Source of the DNA: Scedosporium boydii
Taxonomy: Eukaryota > Ascomycota > Sordariomycetes > Microascales > Microascaceae
Direction: 5' to 3'
NCBI GenBank assembly: GCA_002221725.1
Contig: NJFT01000137.1
Coordinates: forward strand, 1 to 64,000
DNA length: 64,000 nucleotides
A program made the position numbers and the translations under genes. Positions 12,522 through 24,047 of this stretch are shown here, in pieces (positions within the stretch are counted from its first letter, which is position 1; each line of letters starts with the position of its first letter). The notes below the pieces were generated by a model. It had not been told where the DNA came from, made no database searches, and worked only from the letters and a program-made list of their open reading frames with translations.

Positions 12522-13896
12522 TTAATCCTCCTCCTCCTCGATAGGCTCCTCGGGCTCTTCGGGCTCTTCTTCGACGGGAGCTTCTTCCTCAGGGGCTTCT
12601 TCCTCAGGGGCTTCTTCCTCAGCAGGAGCCTCTTCCTCGGGCGCCTCCTCGACAGGTGCTTCCTCCTCAGGGGCTTCCTCCTCAGGGGCTTCCTCGGCAG
12701 GAGGTTCCTCTGGGGCCTCCTCAGGGGCTTCCTCGGCAGGAGGTTCCTCTGGGGCCTCCTCAGCGGGAGCTTCCTCTTCGACAGGGGCTTCCTCGACAGG
12801 GGCTTCCTCCTCAACAGGCGCCTCCTCAACGGGTGCTTCCTCGACAGGAGCCTCTTCGACGGGAGCTTCTTCGACGGGAGCTTCTTCCGCGGGGGGCTCC
12901 TCTGGGGCCTCCTCTTCCTTGGGAGCCTCCTCTTCCTTGGGAGCCTCCTCTTCCTTGGGAGCCTCCTCTTCCTTGGGAGCCTCCTCTTCCTTGGGAGCCT
13001 CCTCTTCCTTGGGAGCCTCCTCTTCCTTGGGAGCCTCCTCTTCTACTGGGGCTTCTTCCTTAGGAGCCTCTTCCGCCGGGGGCTCCTCGGGGGCCTCCTC
13101 GGCCGGGGCTTCCTCTTCAGCGGGAGCTTCTTCTTCGACGGGGGCCTCTTCCGCGGGGGGCTCTTCAGGAGCCTCCTCGACAGGGGCTTCCTCTTCCTTA
13201 GGAGCTTCCTCTTCTACTGGGGCTTCTTCCTTAGGAGCCTCTTCCGCCGGGGGCTCCTCGGGGGCCTCCTCTTCTGCAGGCGCTTCTTCCTCAGGAGCCT
13301 CTTCCGCTGGGGGCTCCTCCTCGGCAGGTGCTTCCTCCTCGGCCGGGGCTTCCTCTTCGGCTGGGGCTTCCTCCTCTGCGGGGGCCTCTTCCTCGGCAGG
13401 AACTTCTTCTTCAGCAGGAGCCTCCTCCTCCGCGGGAGCTTCCTCCTCAGCCGGGGCTTCCTCTTCAGCGGGAGCTTCTTCTTCGGCTGGGGCTTCCTCC
13501 TCGACGGGTGCCTCCTCTTCGGCGGGGGGCTCCTCTTCTTCCTGTCGGGTAACTAAGCAACCGACATCTCTCTTCGCGGAGCACCCAGCCCTAGTTGCCA
13601 ATACCACAAGGCCCTGCGACTCTGCCTCCACGGCACGGTGAACGCATGTCCATACTTTGTCAATGCACTCCAAGTGCAAGAGTTGACCGGCGGCAGCATT
13701 ATTGGAGGCGCACAGCCCTTGGACTTCCCTCGCGCAAGGAGCAGAGCGGCGTGACTATTACGTGCGGAGTCAGTATTATACCATCGAAGCAGACGGGAAC
13801 AGCGACGAGGGTTTTTAGTACGTGTCTGGGAACAGCGACGGACGTGACGCCGTTTATGACCATAAGAAGGCCAAAGGTCTTGCTAAGGTAATGCAT
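12522..13896 (-). CDS. Acidic Pro/Glu repeat protein, probably secreted
   Basis: The body is an uninterrupted frame ending at 12522, made almost wholly of Glu-Ala-Pro-(Ala/Val/Lys)-Glu-Glu hexapeptides and EEPPAEEAP variants over about 330 residues; it is extremely acidic and surely disordered. No convincing start lies directly before it. About 200 bp upstream, ATG at 13896 opens a frame beginning MHYLSKTFGLLMVINGVTS, a good signal peptide, which stops at about 13695; a minus-strand TATATAAAG lies 130-140 bp further upstream. I infer an intron joining the two. Several GT-AG pairs keep frame (for example donor GTATAA near 13780 to the TAG before TTACCC near 13560), so the junction is unresolved. 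An alternative is a shorter protein starting at 13679. The function is unknown to me; cell-surface or matrix roles would fit. The reverse strand and other frames are open only because of the repeat. Confidence 0.55.
12541..13545 (-). repeat. About 1 kb of coding hexapeptide repeats
   Basis: Tandem 18-bp-based units encoding E-A-P-x-E-E. The strand is strongly asymmetric: the coding strand is almost all purine. Blocks of VEE, KEE and AEE flavours are grouped, as expected from repeated unequal exchange or slippage. Confidence 0.85.
12907..13032 (-). repeat. Seven perfect 18-bp tandem copies
   Basis: The plus-strand unit GCCTCCTCTTCCTTGGGA is repeated seven times without a mismatch, encoding EEEAPK on the minus strand. 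It is the most homogenised block inside the acidic repeat gene. Confidence 0.9.
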
Positions 13897-14028
13897 CTTG
13901 ATTCGAGACAATGAGCGACGAGATATATTGGTGGCGCAGAATCAAGGAAGGCGAAACACTGCCGCTGGCGACGAGTCGGATGGTGACGCTTTATTAGACT
14001 TCCAGGTGTCAATGGGTCCCAGGAAGCT

Positions 14029-14037
14029 CTTTATATA
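14029..14037 (-). promoter_or_regulatory. Candidate TATA box of the acidic repeat gene
   Basis: The minus strand reads TATATAAAG about 135 bp upstream of the ATG at 13896. Position and sequence fit a core promoter; there is no direct proof. Confidence 0.4.
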
Positions 14038-15531
14038 CACATGCACGGAAACAAGACACGACTGTCCCCGATAGCCTCCCAGAAATCATGCCGCGTTCGC
14101 CATCTTTCGTTTCCTCGAGTCCCGGCGATGTCGACAAATCAGGGTCCATTATAGCCGTCCCGGCTGTTTCGACATACAGATTGGGATTGCCAGTTGAGTG
14201 ATGAAGTCTCTCTATGACGGCTTCTTGGGCGGGGATGTCCTCGCAGACTTTGGCGATGTGTCGACAGCTACTCGGCATGTGGCGAGCGGAGAGTCAATCA
14301 GGAAGTCTCTGTCGATATTTACCCGTCCAAGCAACATGATAACCGAAGACCTGTACCAGGCTCCGAACCCGGTTCCACAGCCCCTGGGCGATGGAAGTCC
14401 TCCGGACCTGCATTCGCTAAGCTGTTCTCTATATACGGACCCCGCTCCTCTCCACGCACGATGTGAGGAGGGGACAGGGAGTAAGACTTACTCTCACGAC
14501 GATGGTGGTCTATTCATTACCCTATAGTGCTACGGGCACCCCCAACGACGGAATAACACTCGGCCAGTAGAAGGTCGGTCAATTGGATTAGCGATATTGC
14601 TTTCGGCACTTACTTCGTACTTGCGACAGCACGTACAGACGCGGCCTAAGACAGAGCGACAAGAGCCGGTAATATGTATTTTCAACGGTAGCTATTGACG
14701 GGCAATGTTGGTGTCTGGGTTCCTATCTCTTCGACGTAGCGTTAGACTTCCGAATCTCACGGCGAGCTCCCGATCCTCCCGCCACTTGTCCAAGACTATC
14801 GAGCCGACTGAAGTTAGGCACTGGCGAACGCGAAGTGGCGAAATTCACCGCGACATGGCAAATGGCTCCAAGAGGACCCTTTCTGCGTTAGCATAGCAGG
14901 CGTGATCTGAACGTCATTTCATGTGAGGAAATTGAGGCTGTGCTGTCTTGCTTCCCGCTTCATGCACGGCACAAGATGTGCGCCAACCCGGAATATAGTA
15001 GACGTGACCTGGCAGACAGCAACAAGTAAGTCGCCGGCAGAGCTCGTAAGGGGAATTACATGGCGAGGTAGGTACTTCAGATATTGAACAACGCACGTGT
15101 GCTGGTGCGAGACCCGGGTCTGGCTATCTCGACCGCCCGTAGTTAATATGAAGTTTATTAGATGTCGGCTGTTCCTAGAAAACGAGAGGTTGAAAGCGCC
15201 CTCTTCCTCTCCTCAACTTGTCGAGTCTTCAATCTCTTTCCCGGTCCACTATGCCCGCTTCCCTATGTTGGCGGACACCCATCAAGTTGTCGAATGCCTT
15301 TATTATGGGTCTTTCCCCTTCGCCTATGCATCTCTTCCTCGTATTAGCATGATATATCCGTCGTGTAGTCTAGAAAGAAGATGGCGTTATAACACAGGAT
15401 CGATTACGCCGACGCTGCTTCATAAAAAGGTGGTGACATGGAAATGAGCGAGACATTTTAGCATGATTAAACGACCCCTTCTTCGGAGGAGAAGATGCGA
15501 TGGGAAGAATCGGAACGACGCCATTTTATTA

Positions 15532-15558
15532 TTATTGAGGTTATTGAGGTTATTGAGG
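15532..15558. repeat. Three tandem copies of TTATTGAGG
   Basis: Perfect 9-bp triplicate in non-coding DNA. Confidence 0.8.
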
Positions 15559-18428
15559 TTATCGTCTGGGTCGAGAGATCCAGCACACCGAACGACGGAG
15601 AAGAACAGTGGTGCTCTTCGAGCCTTCGAGACACACCTCGTTTAAGTAATTAGCACGGGTATAATATTTCCCATTGTCGTCTGGTCTGCCTTTCGGGATG
15701 GTAATCTAGAAAGATTATATCAAGAGTATTGCCAATTGGCAATCCGTGAGGAGAGGACGATAACTGCCGCCGGGACCTTGGAAACGAGATGGGACCTTTA
15801 TTATTACCTGGAAAACACTGAATTTCCGTCCCTCTCACGCGCCACATCTTTCCCACCAACCAATCTAGAAAAATAAATATCCTCTTCTCGGTTGCGGGCG
15901 TTCTTTTTCGATGCAGAGTGCCGTAGAGGAGGGTACTATGCAAAACAAAAACCAAATTCCCGTTTTCTCTCTCTCTTCCGTCTCTGTTTCCCGTGAGCCT
16001 TGATGTAATTTTACCCCTTGCAGAGCCAAGAATGAAAAAAAAGAAGAAGAAGAAAAAGAAAAAGCGGGTGGAGATGGAAACACAGGCGAGAAGAAAGGTC
16101 GATATTGTTGACTTAGAGCGATTTAGAGAGGATAGATCATAATATCGAGTTGCCTTTTTAATATGAAAAGGAATGTTACAGTGCAGCACAAAGAACGTAA
16201 CAAAGATTTTTGCCAAATCGCCAGAATCTTTTCGATTTGCTTCTGTTCTTCGACAGATCGGTGGATGAAAAGACCTGGAAAGTTGAAGAGCACGAGGCGC
16301 CCAGGAACGAAGGCTCCGGCCCGCTTCTTTGTCTCTCATGGCTCGCTTCTTCTTCGTTCTAACCTCGCGGGACACCTCGGGGTTTGGTTTATGAGGCGGG
16401 CTTTTTCGCGGCTCCAGTACTGAAACTCTCGGGGAGGCTTTCCTTCCTTTGGCTTTGGGAGACTGCGTGATTACCCTCCAATCTATCGTGATGAGATTGG
16501 TCCTTCGATGGTGGGGAAGAAACTTCCTCCATAATTCCGGGAAAAGCCAAAAAAGGGGAAGAAAACGAAAAAGGTATCACGTACGACCACTGGCGGTCCA
16601 TACAAGATCAATTGATGATACTGGAAAGTTTTCTTTCGCCGTATTAGACGGGCCGAAGGTATGTAAAGTCGGCCAATCTTGGATATTTTACAAGAAAAAG
16701 ATGCAAGAAGACGAAAGAAACAACTTATCCAACCTCCGAATGCGACCCATCTTTTTCTGCCTATCATCTCCTTCGCCCTTTTCCTTTCTGCCGACTGACT
16801 TGTAAATTCCCGAGTTGGACCCTCCTCTTGCTTCGCCTCCCCCTCCGAGTTGTCCTCCTTTCCCCGCTCCCTCTCTCTCTAGCCTTATTGGCAAAGTGAC
16901 ATGGTGGCGAGGGGAAAGCTGCTGTGGAGGTTGCAATGAACCCCTCCATCCCCGGAGAAAGGCCAGAAGCTTGGGCCGAGCGAGGCATCGTTACATCGCT
17001 AGAGAGGAAGAGGGCCAGCCAAGTCCAGGGACGAGATGGCGAGTGGGTTGTCCCACTTATGCCGGGCTCGGCATGAAATTAAGGTTGGATGGGTGGGGCG
17101 GCTTGGGGGAGAAGAGAAGACTGAGAGAAAGACTTAGAGGAGAAAAAACGGGTACAGGGTGCAATCGAATCGGATCGAAAGTTGGGATGAAAAGTACAGA
17201 ACACGTGAAGGAAGAAGCATAAATTAATAGACACGGGATGGCATCGAAGAGGCGGTCGACGAGAAGCCAACATTGGTTGGTTCCCCTGAGCGGAGCGGGG
17301 TCGACCTTCGACCTTCGATATTCGATATTGAACGGTGGGGGACGACCATGCCCAGGTGAGAAAGGGGAATGCGGATAAGGTTGTTAAGATTAGGTTGGTT
17401 TTGTGTTCTCGGTCCTTTGGCTGTGCTGTCCCCCTTTTCTTCCATACCTCTTCGGTGATACGACGGTGAAGGTAATGTGTGCCCGGAGGACAGGAAATTG
17501 GAGTGGATAGGCGAATTAGAGTGTGCATCATCATTTATATCCGTTTGTGATAATGATGTGTGGGAAATCACCCTTGAGAGAGATTGATATTGCTTCATAA
17601 CCGGAGCTCGTCGCTCGATGCGTCTTTCCAATCTCCTTGATCAATTACCGAGGACCGTTTGTTCTCTCGATTCAATCAAGCTCACCCGTACTGGTTCCTG
17701 ATATGATCATCCGGGTCACAAAAACGACATCCTCTTGTCATTAGAGTAAGTTCCCCTTATTAGGTCCTCAGCCGCGTGCTGGTTGCGGGTTCGGGTTCGG
17801 GTTACGAGCCCAAAAACGCAAGGACTAGGGGAGATTCCGCCACTGTTGACACCTCCTCTTATCAAATGGGATATAGAAATAAACAATAGGAACTTTAGGC
17901 GACGACCATCTATCCAGACTCGGAATCATGCGTGGGATGGGAAGGTGGATGTGAAAGAAGGGATTGGACGAAGAGTGAAAAAAACAACTACCAGCCATGC
18001 CGGCTAACATCAGAAGCACGTTCTCTCGTCGCCTATTCACCACTTTCCTTTGTAAAAATGTCTCTCTCTAGATGCCGATAACCCCCCTCAAAACTCCCAG
18101 TCATGCACATTGTAACCGCCATCTTTGTTTTTGGTAAGTGATAAACGTCTTTTTTTTCTACACGGCATCAAGAAAATCCATCATTCCATCCTGAACATCT
18201 TATCTATAAACAGAAAAGTAGAGGAAAAAAAAAAGGAAAACGGGGAAAGTGGGAAAGGGGAGAAGAACAGGGAGAGAAGCGCGAGGGTATGTATGAACAT
18301 GGGGAAAAGAATGGGGAGACCTAGGATACCTTATCCCTCATCTATTATTAAGAGATGGCCCCCCTCTCCGGGTTATTGTGAGTGGGCACATGGAGGATGC
18401 CCTCGACGTAGGGTCCGTACGCATTCTC

Positions 18429-21400
18429 TCAAGAGCGCCGGCTCTTGATAAGTCCATATAGGTACCCCGCAAATGTCTTCTTATCAGTCGAGGTCAGTGA
18501 CCGAAGGAATTCGGTTCCGTCAATGCCGATATTGGGGAAAAGCTGGTTCTGGACGTTCTGGATGAATACATCTCCTGTCTTCTTGTAGATGGCTTGCTCC
18601 AGTGCCGCAATCTCGGTCAAGACCTGCTTTGTCTGCGCGTCCAGATCCGGCTTAAACTGCGGGTCTTGCATTACCTCCCAGCATACTCCGTGGAACCGCT
18701 GGATCATGAACTGGTCGAAACCAGGAATGGCTGGAGACGGCGATCCCACGGGTGCAGTTGGATTAGCCGAGATTGTGGCTAGATCGGGCCCGCCCCATAT
18801 GGTCGCCATCCTCGTCATGACTCCGAAAGCAAGCTTACTCGACTGCGGATTACCCTCAAACGACCGGCCGAGAGTGATTATACACGAGACCATGGTCTCG
18901 AAGAAGCCTTGGTTTACCTCGCTAATTAGGGTCCCTTCGAGGTTGTTATTTAAGATAACGAGAATGAAAGATAGATATTCTCGTCGGAGTTCGCCCAGCT
19001 GGATGTGATCATCAGTGCCCGTTGCCGGCTCTGATAGACCGCTAAAGATGCGCTGCTGGAGCGGGGTTAGGAGGATGTTGAGCACATCGTATATTTCCCC
19101 CTTGAATTCGTACACCACCTGATCTAGAATACGCAAGAAGAAGGCCATCTCATCCTTTCCGGAACTTTGGGAGAGTAACCCCTCAATCCACTGCGGAAGC
19201 TGCGGAAGAACAGCCGCGCCAAGAACACCAAGAAGCCTCGAGAAAGCCGCCCGGCAGGCTGTCCGGATGTCGAACGTATTATTGAACGCACCGAGAGCGA
19301 CCAGGATGGCCTCTGCTGCCCTCGAGAATTCGTCAGACACAGCCCGGTCTGGAGCTGGGCGCCTCGTCTGGCCCGGTGCCGCAGACGACGAAGTAGATGG
19401 CAAGCCCTCTGAGAACCCATGTGCTAACATGCCAAGTGCCATGACGATGTGGTGAATCTGGTTCAAGGCCTGCGCGTCGCCCGATTTGGCACGCGGTAGG
19501 TGGTTTTCCATATCGGCAAAAAGATTGTTCATGACAGAACGTACATAGAGAGCCTGTTTCTCTGGGGGAGTGCTCGGTGCTGACGAGATGTACCCGATCG
19601 CCTGATAGAGGTAGAGCTGACTCGTAAACAGCGCTGCCTCTGAGTTGTCCTGCTCCTCTGAAGACATGTCGTCGTCATTCTCATCACCAGGGGCTTCCGC
19701 CTTGATCGGAAGTAGGTCGCTGATGGATTGAATCACCGTTTCTGCCACATTACCTACATGAGGCCTCATATGCTTGACGAAGCGGAAAAAGAGGTACCAC
19801 GACCTTGCCTTGATTCGCACATGGTCATGGTGAACAAGACGCACGAAATTTTCGAGGACAGGTCCAATATGTTCGGGGTAAGCGTCGAACACGGCCGCGT
19901 ACCGGACACAAATCTCCATGTACTGAAGGACGACTGCGGGGTGGTTGGAAGAGGCAATACCTAGATAGAAATGTTAGAACATCCAAAGTCTCGCCGTGAG
20001 TAAACTGAAGGTAGGGTCGATGCAGAGGCGTCGATGAGCCGCCGGCAGCGTCAGGGTTGGACAACAAGTTATTAGTACTGCGACCAATGGACATACCAGA
20101 TTCAACCATTTTCTTCACCATGATTGCCAACCGCTCGGAAGCCGGCGTAGCCCGCTCGTTCTTCGGAAGAATCCCTTGATGTGGCAGCGCAAGTTCACCA
20201 AATAGGTACATCTCGTGCAAAGCTAGATCGAGGTCTCTCCAGTCCATCTGTGCGCCTTGCTGATCAAGTGTCTGGAAGGTGTTGGCAACCAGATTGCTGA
20301 TGGCATCTATGAAAAGATTTTGGTCGACGGCGGCAATCGTCTTTTGAAGCACTTGCAATCTTTTGCGTAGCTCCTGGAATTCGGCCTCGTCTGTCTGGTC
20401 GTCCTGGTCACCCCACGACGAGGTTTCGTCGTATCTCATCTTCATTATAATGGCGTTCAAGATAGGCGGAAGCATTTCCGAGTAGGAAGCGGGTAAGAGG
20501 GGGACTTTTCGGAATGCCGTGAGAAGGTCGGTTAGCGATGGAATAACGGTAGAGCATACCTCGTCGTATTCGTCAGAAAAGAATCGGAGTAGAGAAGGTA
20601 CAAAATCGTGCAGATGCCGGTCCGCCAAGGCCTTGGTATCCGCATCGGCTTGTGAATCCTCCAAAACTCTAACGATATCGGACATGATGGTATTTACAAG
20701 CTTCGCCACGGCCTCCGCAAGATCAGTGTCGTAGCGAGAGGTGGATTTCAACTCGCTGAGGGGTGGGCTTGCGACAAGCTCGGTGACGATTTCTCGGAGG
20801 TTGAGGAAGGTTATCATTTGCATCTTATCCGCGTTCTTCATCTTCTTTCCAGCAATCTCGGTCAGGGCATCGATTGCGGCGTCCCGAACCTTGTCTTCGG
20901 ATCCCGTCTGGTTCGAACGGCCTACTAGTGGAAGCAGGAGACGCAGCATCTCCTCGTTTACTATGAGGGATATGTCCATCCAGCTGACCCACTTGCCAAT
21001 CAGCCTCAATATCATGTCAACGATTTGGTCGTTCTGGTGGCTGTAATGGGCAAGCAGCTCCTTCCAAGACTGAGCCACCCTCGTCATATCCTGTGCCCGA
21101 ATCTGGTCCTTCAGTTCGACGTTCCGCTTCGCATCATTTTGGTTCCGAGAAAGGAGCATGTCTGCAATTTCGTCGTGAATGGAACCCAGAATTCGGAGGT
21201 ATAGGATGACGCCCGGGACGTTGTCTCTCGAGGAGCCATCGGTGGCGGCGGTGAGAGCGTAAAAGTCGTCGATGAAAGTCTGCCACCCATCCTTGTACAG
21301 GAATACGAAGAGATAGGTCAAGGTCTGGCATAGCTTGTTCTGAAGATGAGCCGGATCCAAATGCTCGGGGGAAGCATTTGGCCCGTACACCCTCCTAGTG

Positions 21401-21795
21401 TAGTCCAACAGGGTGTCTTTCAGAAAGGTCAGGCTAGCACCGTCGAGTCCTTGGGTGTGGACGGCCGAGTTGACGATCTCCAAACAAACGAGGCGGACTA
21501 CTTCGGAGGGGCGTGGGGACTGCCGCACAAAGAGGTTGACGCAGGCCTGCCATGCTTGAGGCTCGTTCCGTGCCTGGCTAAGGAATTCGAAGGCCTGGAC
21601 TTTTAATGACTGCTCGGAAGACGGGTTCCAGGCGATCTCGACGGCATTTTCTATCTATATTAGGTGGCTGTTAGTAATATTTACCGATGTAGGTGAGCTT
21701 CCTCTGTTGGGTAGCTCGGCACGCGAGGCAGGCAAGATGGGCAACAAAAGGAGGCGGGGTAGAAACGAAGCAGCTAGGCCTACCTCTGCCTCCAT
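18429..21795 (-). CDS. LOS1: Exportin-T (nuclear tRNA exporter)
   Basis: Karyopherin-beta that carries mature tRNA out of the nucleus with Ran-GTP. Three exons: 21795-21784 (12 nt coding only M-E-A-E), 21654-20097, and 19960-18429; introns of 129 bp and 136 bp (donors GTAGGC and GTATGT, acceptors TAG). The spliced product is 1,033 residues, the usual fungal exportin-T length. The N-terminus reads MEAEIENAVEIAWNPSSEQ, the conserved start of the family, and the second junction restores ESG-IASSNHPAVVLQYMEICVRYAA, also conserved. The rest is HEAT-like helices with a short acidic insert (GDENDDDMSSEEQDN). Without the 12-nt first exon the frame would appear to start about 55 codons late. It is transcribed in tandem with the cysteine-repeat gene upstream, 629 bp apart. 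Confidence 0.93.
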
Positions 21796-22424
21796 GAAGC
21801 ACTTTGGTAAGCGAGTTGCCCTCAAAGGAAGCAAGGCTCCGAGTGTGGAGGTATTAAGGATGTGATAGTCGTTGAAACCCGATTTTGCTCCAAAACTTGA
21901 GAAACCCTAGGCTGCAGGCGAGGTCGAAAAGTTGTAAGGGCAAAAAAAAAAGCTTGGTGATGATTGTTTGGATTGATGCTGCTCTGGTGTGGTGTGGGGT
22001 ATGATGAAAGAGATGCTACGGTAGTTTCTCGGAAGAAAGGGTACATTCACATGTACATGAGTTTTGGATTTCTGCTTTGCATCTGCATAATACTTCGATG
22101 CAGCCACAAGCTTCCTTGGGATCATTTTTCCCAGAGCTGAACAGGGCCTGAGGAGGCAGAACGCCCATTCCTAAATACATCGAATTGATCAAAATTTCCA
22201 ATTTATATTGGTTTGTTTTATTTTCGAATTCTATCGCTTTCATCGAAACCAAGTCCTGTTCTTTCAGCTGTTCCTTCGCTTCGTGCGGGCCTCAGAAAAA
22301 CACACCCCCAAGATCGATCTTACATGTAGAGGCTGGCCTCCATTCTAGCTAAGGCACCTGGTGGTTGTTCCATTCATCGCAAATCTCCCTTAAAAAAAGT
22401 TACAGTTTCAAATGATTTTCGTCA
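21796..22424. other. LOS1 promoter / 3' flank of the cysteine-repeat gene
   Basis: 629 bp between two minus-strand genes. No coding sequence is seen. It must contain the LOS1 promoter and the transcript end of the upstream gene; I see no decisive regulatory motif. Confidence 0.6.
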
Positions 22425-23869
22425 TTATACATTGACCATTACCATCCCCATGCGCTTCCGCACCGATCTCCGGCTTTCGGCGGATGTGGTTTCGTTTCGA
22501 GCAGCCGCATCCTCGGCGGCGGTTCCATTCGCCTGGACGAAACCTTGAGCAAGGCACTGCTCAACAGTGACTTCCTGCTGTGTGGCCTCTCCCTGCTTGT
22601 TTTGCTGAGTTTGTATTCGTTGCTCTCGTCGTTGTGCCTTGGAATTGGAATCTTCCTCATCCTCATTGGAGCTGGCTTTCTCTTCGCCTTCCTGGTTCTT
22701 GTCTTGCACCTGCTGCTGAGCCACTTCAGTAGAGTTTGATCCAGGCTGTAGCCCCAGCGCGGCACATTGCGCTGCAATGTCATTGTTCTGGGCCACAAGA
22801 CCAAGAGCCGCGCAGGTTTCAGCGCTCGCGACGAATTGTTGCTGGGCGCCTCCGGAGGCCGAGAAACCAATGGCAGCACAACGCTGGACGAGGTCTGCCG
22901 AACTCGCGGATGCGGTTCGCTTCTTAGTGGCTTGCTGGACGAAGCCGATGGCCGCACATTGGTTGATAGCATCCTGGGCGTCGACCTGCTGAGTTTCGTT
23001 GGTTTGGATCAAACCGGCTGCCAAGCACTGTTGCTCAAGGACTTGTTGCTGGTTGAACGCCTGTTGGACCCCGATCCTGTTTGTTGGGACAAACCCTACA
23101 GCTGCGCAGTGCTGGATGAGCTGCTGCTGCTGCTGGACGGCGATTCCGTTGACGCCGTTAATGGCATTGATGGGCACAAAACCGATAGCCGTGCACTGCT
23201 GCTGAATGGCGGCAAGTCCCTGGACCGGAATTTGGCCTGAAGGGATGAGCTGGACAGCGACGGCACCACCTCCGTTGAGCAGGTTAAGACCAACATCAAC
23301 AGCCGTCAAGGCATGGCCGAAGCCAACCTGGAAAGCAGGGACCACGACGGGAACCACCTTTGTGAGCACAACCTGCCCGAGCTGGCTGACAACCACCCTC
23401 TGGGCGGTTAGGGTCTGAACACCCAGATTGACAAGACCCAACTGATTCAAAGTCGGCTGTTGAAGAACTAAGGACATGGTGGCCGCTCTGACGGAGTACG
23501 AGAGAGAGTTGACCGAGCCGAGTAGGATTTGGGCATCGGCCGCGTTCAATGGTTGTGCTCCTTGCATGATGATGACAGCCTGGTTTAGGGCGGTTTCAAC
23601 ACCCCGGATGGCTTGGGGAAGAATTGTAGCGGCATCGGCAGAGTTTGCAGTGAGGCCCTGTCGGATACGTACTAGTTAGGTCTCGTGTAACGTGGAATGG
23701 GCAACTATGGAGGAGGAAGACATACCACAACTGCCGAATCTAGAGCCTGCTGTGCGGTCTGGATGGAGGCCAGACAATTCTGAGCGGTCTGGAGGTTGTT
23801 TACGACACTTTGAGCCAGGCCATAGCTGGCAAAAAGGACGGAAGAGAGAGCGAAGGTATAAAGACGCAT
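22425..23869 (-). CDS. Secreted protein with eight single-cysteine CxAxGF repeats
   Basis: Two exons, 23869-23726 and 23657-22425, with a 68-bp intron (GTATGT ... CTAAC ... CAG); 458 residues. Residues 1-19 are a signal peptide ending SYGLAQ. Residues about 20-180 form an Ala/Leu/Gln/Val-rich helical domain whose pattern recalls fungal hydrophobic surface-binding (HsbA-like) proteins; that is a weak inference. From residue about 203 a motif C-(T/A/L)-A-x-G-(F/L) recurs eight times (Cys at about 203, 232, 259, 282, 308, 330, 346, 416), separated by Gln/Asn-rich linkers. Dibasic KKR at about 293-295 and RKR close to the C-terminus could be Kex2 sites. An acidic Glu/Asp/Gln segment lies before the last repeat. 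I know no named family with this repeat. The start at 23869 is chosen because the signal peptide begins there, although the frame is open upstream. Confidence 0.8.
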
Positions 23870-24039
23870 AATGAAAACGTCGCTGCCAGAGCGAGAATAT
23901 ACAGCCGAAATGAAGGGAGGAGGAGCACAGCTCTGGCGTGACAGAAAGAGTGGATGCGAGAATCTGGGTGGAAGTGCCTGGTGGTTTCGCAGAGAGGGAC
24001 TCGAGATGTCCACATTGATCGACGACCAGATCTACTGAC

Positions 24040-24047
24040 TATTTATA
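24040..24047 (-). promoter_or_regulatory. Candidate TATA box of the cysteine-repeat gene
   Basis: TATAAATA on the minus strand, about 171 bp upstream of the ATG at 23869, which would leave a leader of about 140 nt. Confidence 0.45.

Larger units (their letters stand above)
13897..18428. other. Gene-poor interval, no supported gene
   Basis: About 4.5 kb. The left edge is the promoter of the acidic repeat gene; the right edge is the 3' flank of LOS1. It includes a 9-bp triplicate at 15532-15558, a purine-rich tract at 16030-16070, a short GGGTTC run near 17785, and a TACTTCGTA site at 14611. The open frame at 15650-16375 (minus) includes a homopolymeric Phe run from that purine tract and shows no domain; I do not call it. 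Confidence 0.5.

Noticed and set aside
12495..13641. Several long plus-strand frames opposite the acidic repeat gene (Leu/Phe/Gly-, Pro/Leu- and Ala/Ser/Gly-rich)
   Set aside because: They arise from the frame-preserving repeat; no start context, signal or domain supports them, while the minus-strand frame has an upstream signal peptide and TATA box.
15650..16375. 241-codon minus-strand frame with a poly-Phe run
   Set aside because: The Phe run comes from an AAG/AAA-rich tract; the rest lacks any domain.
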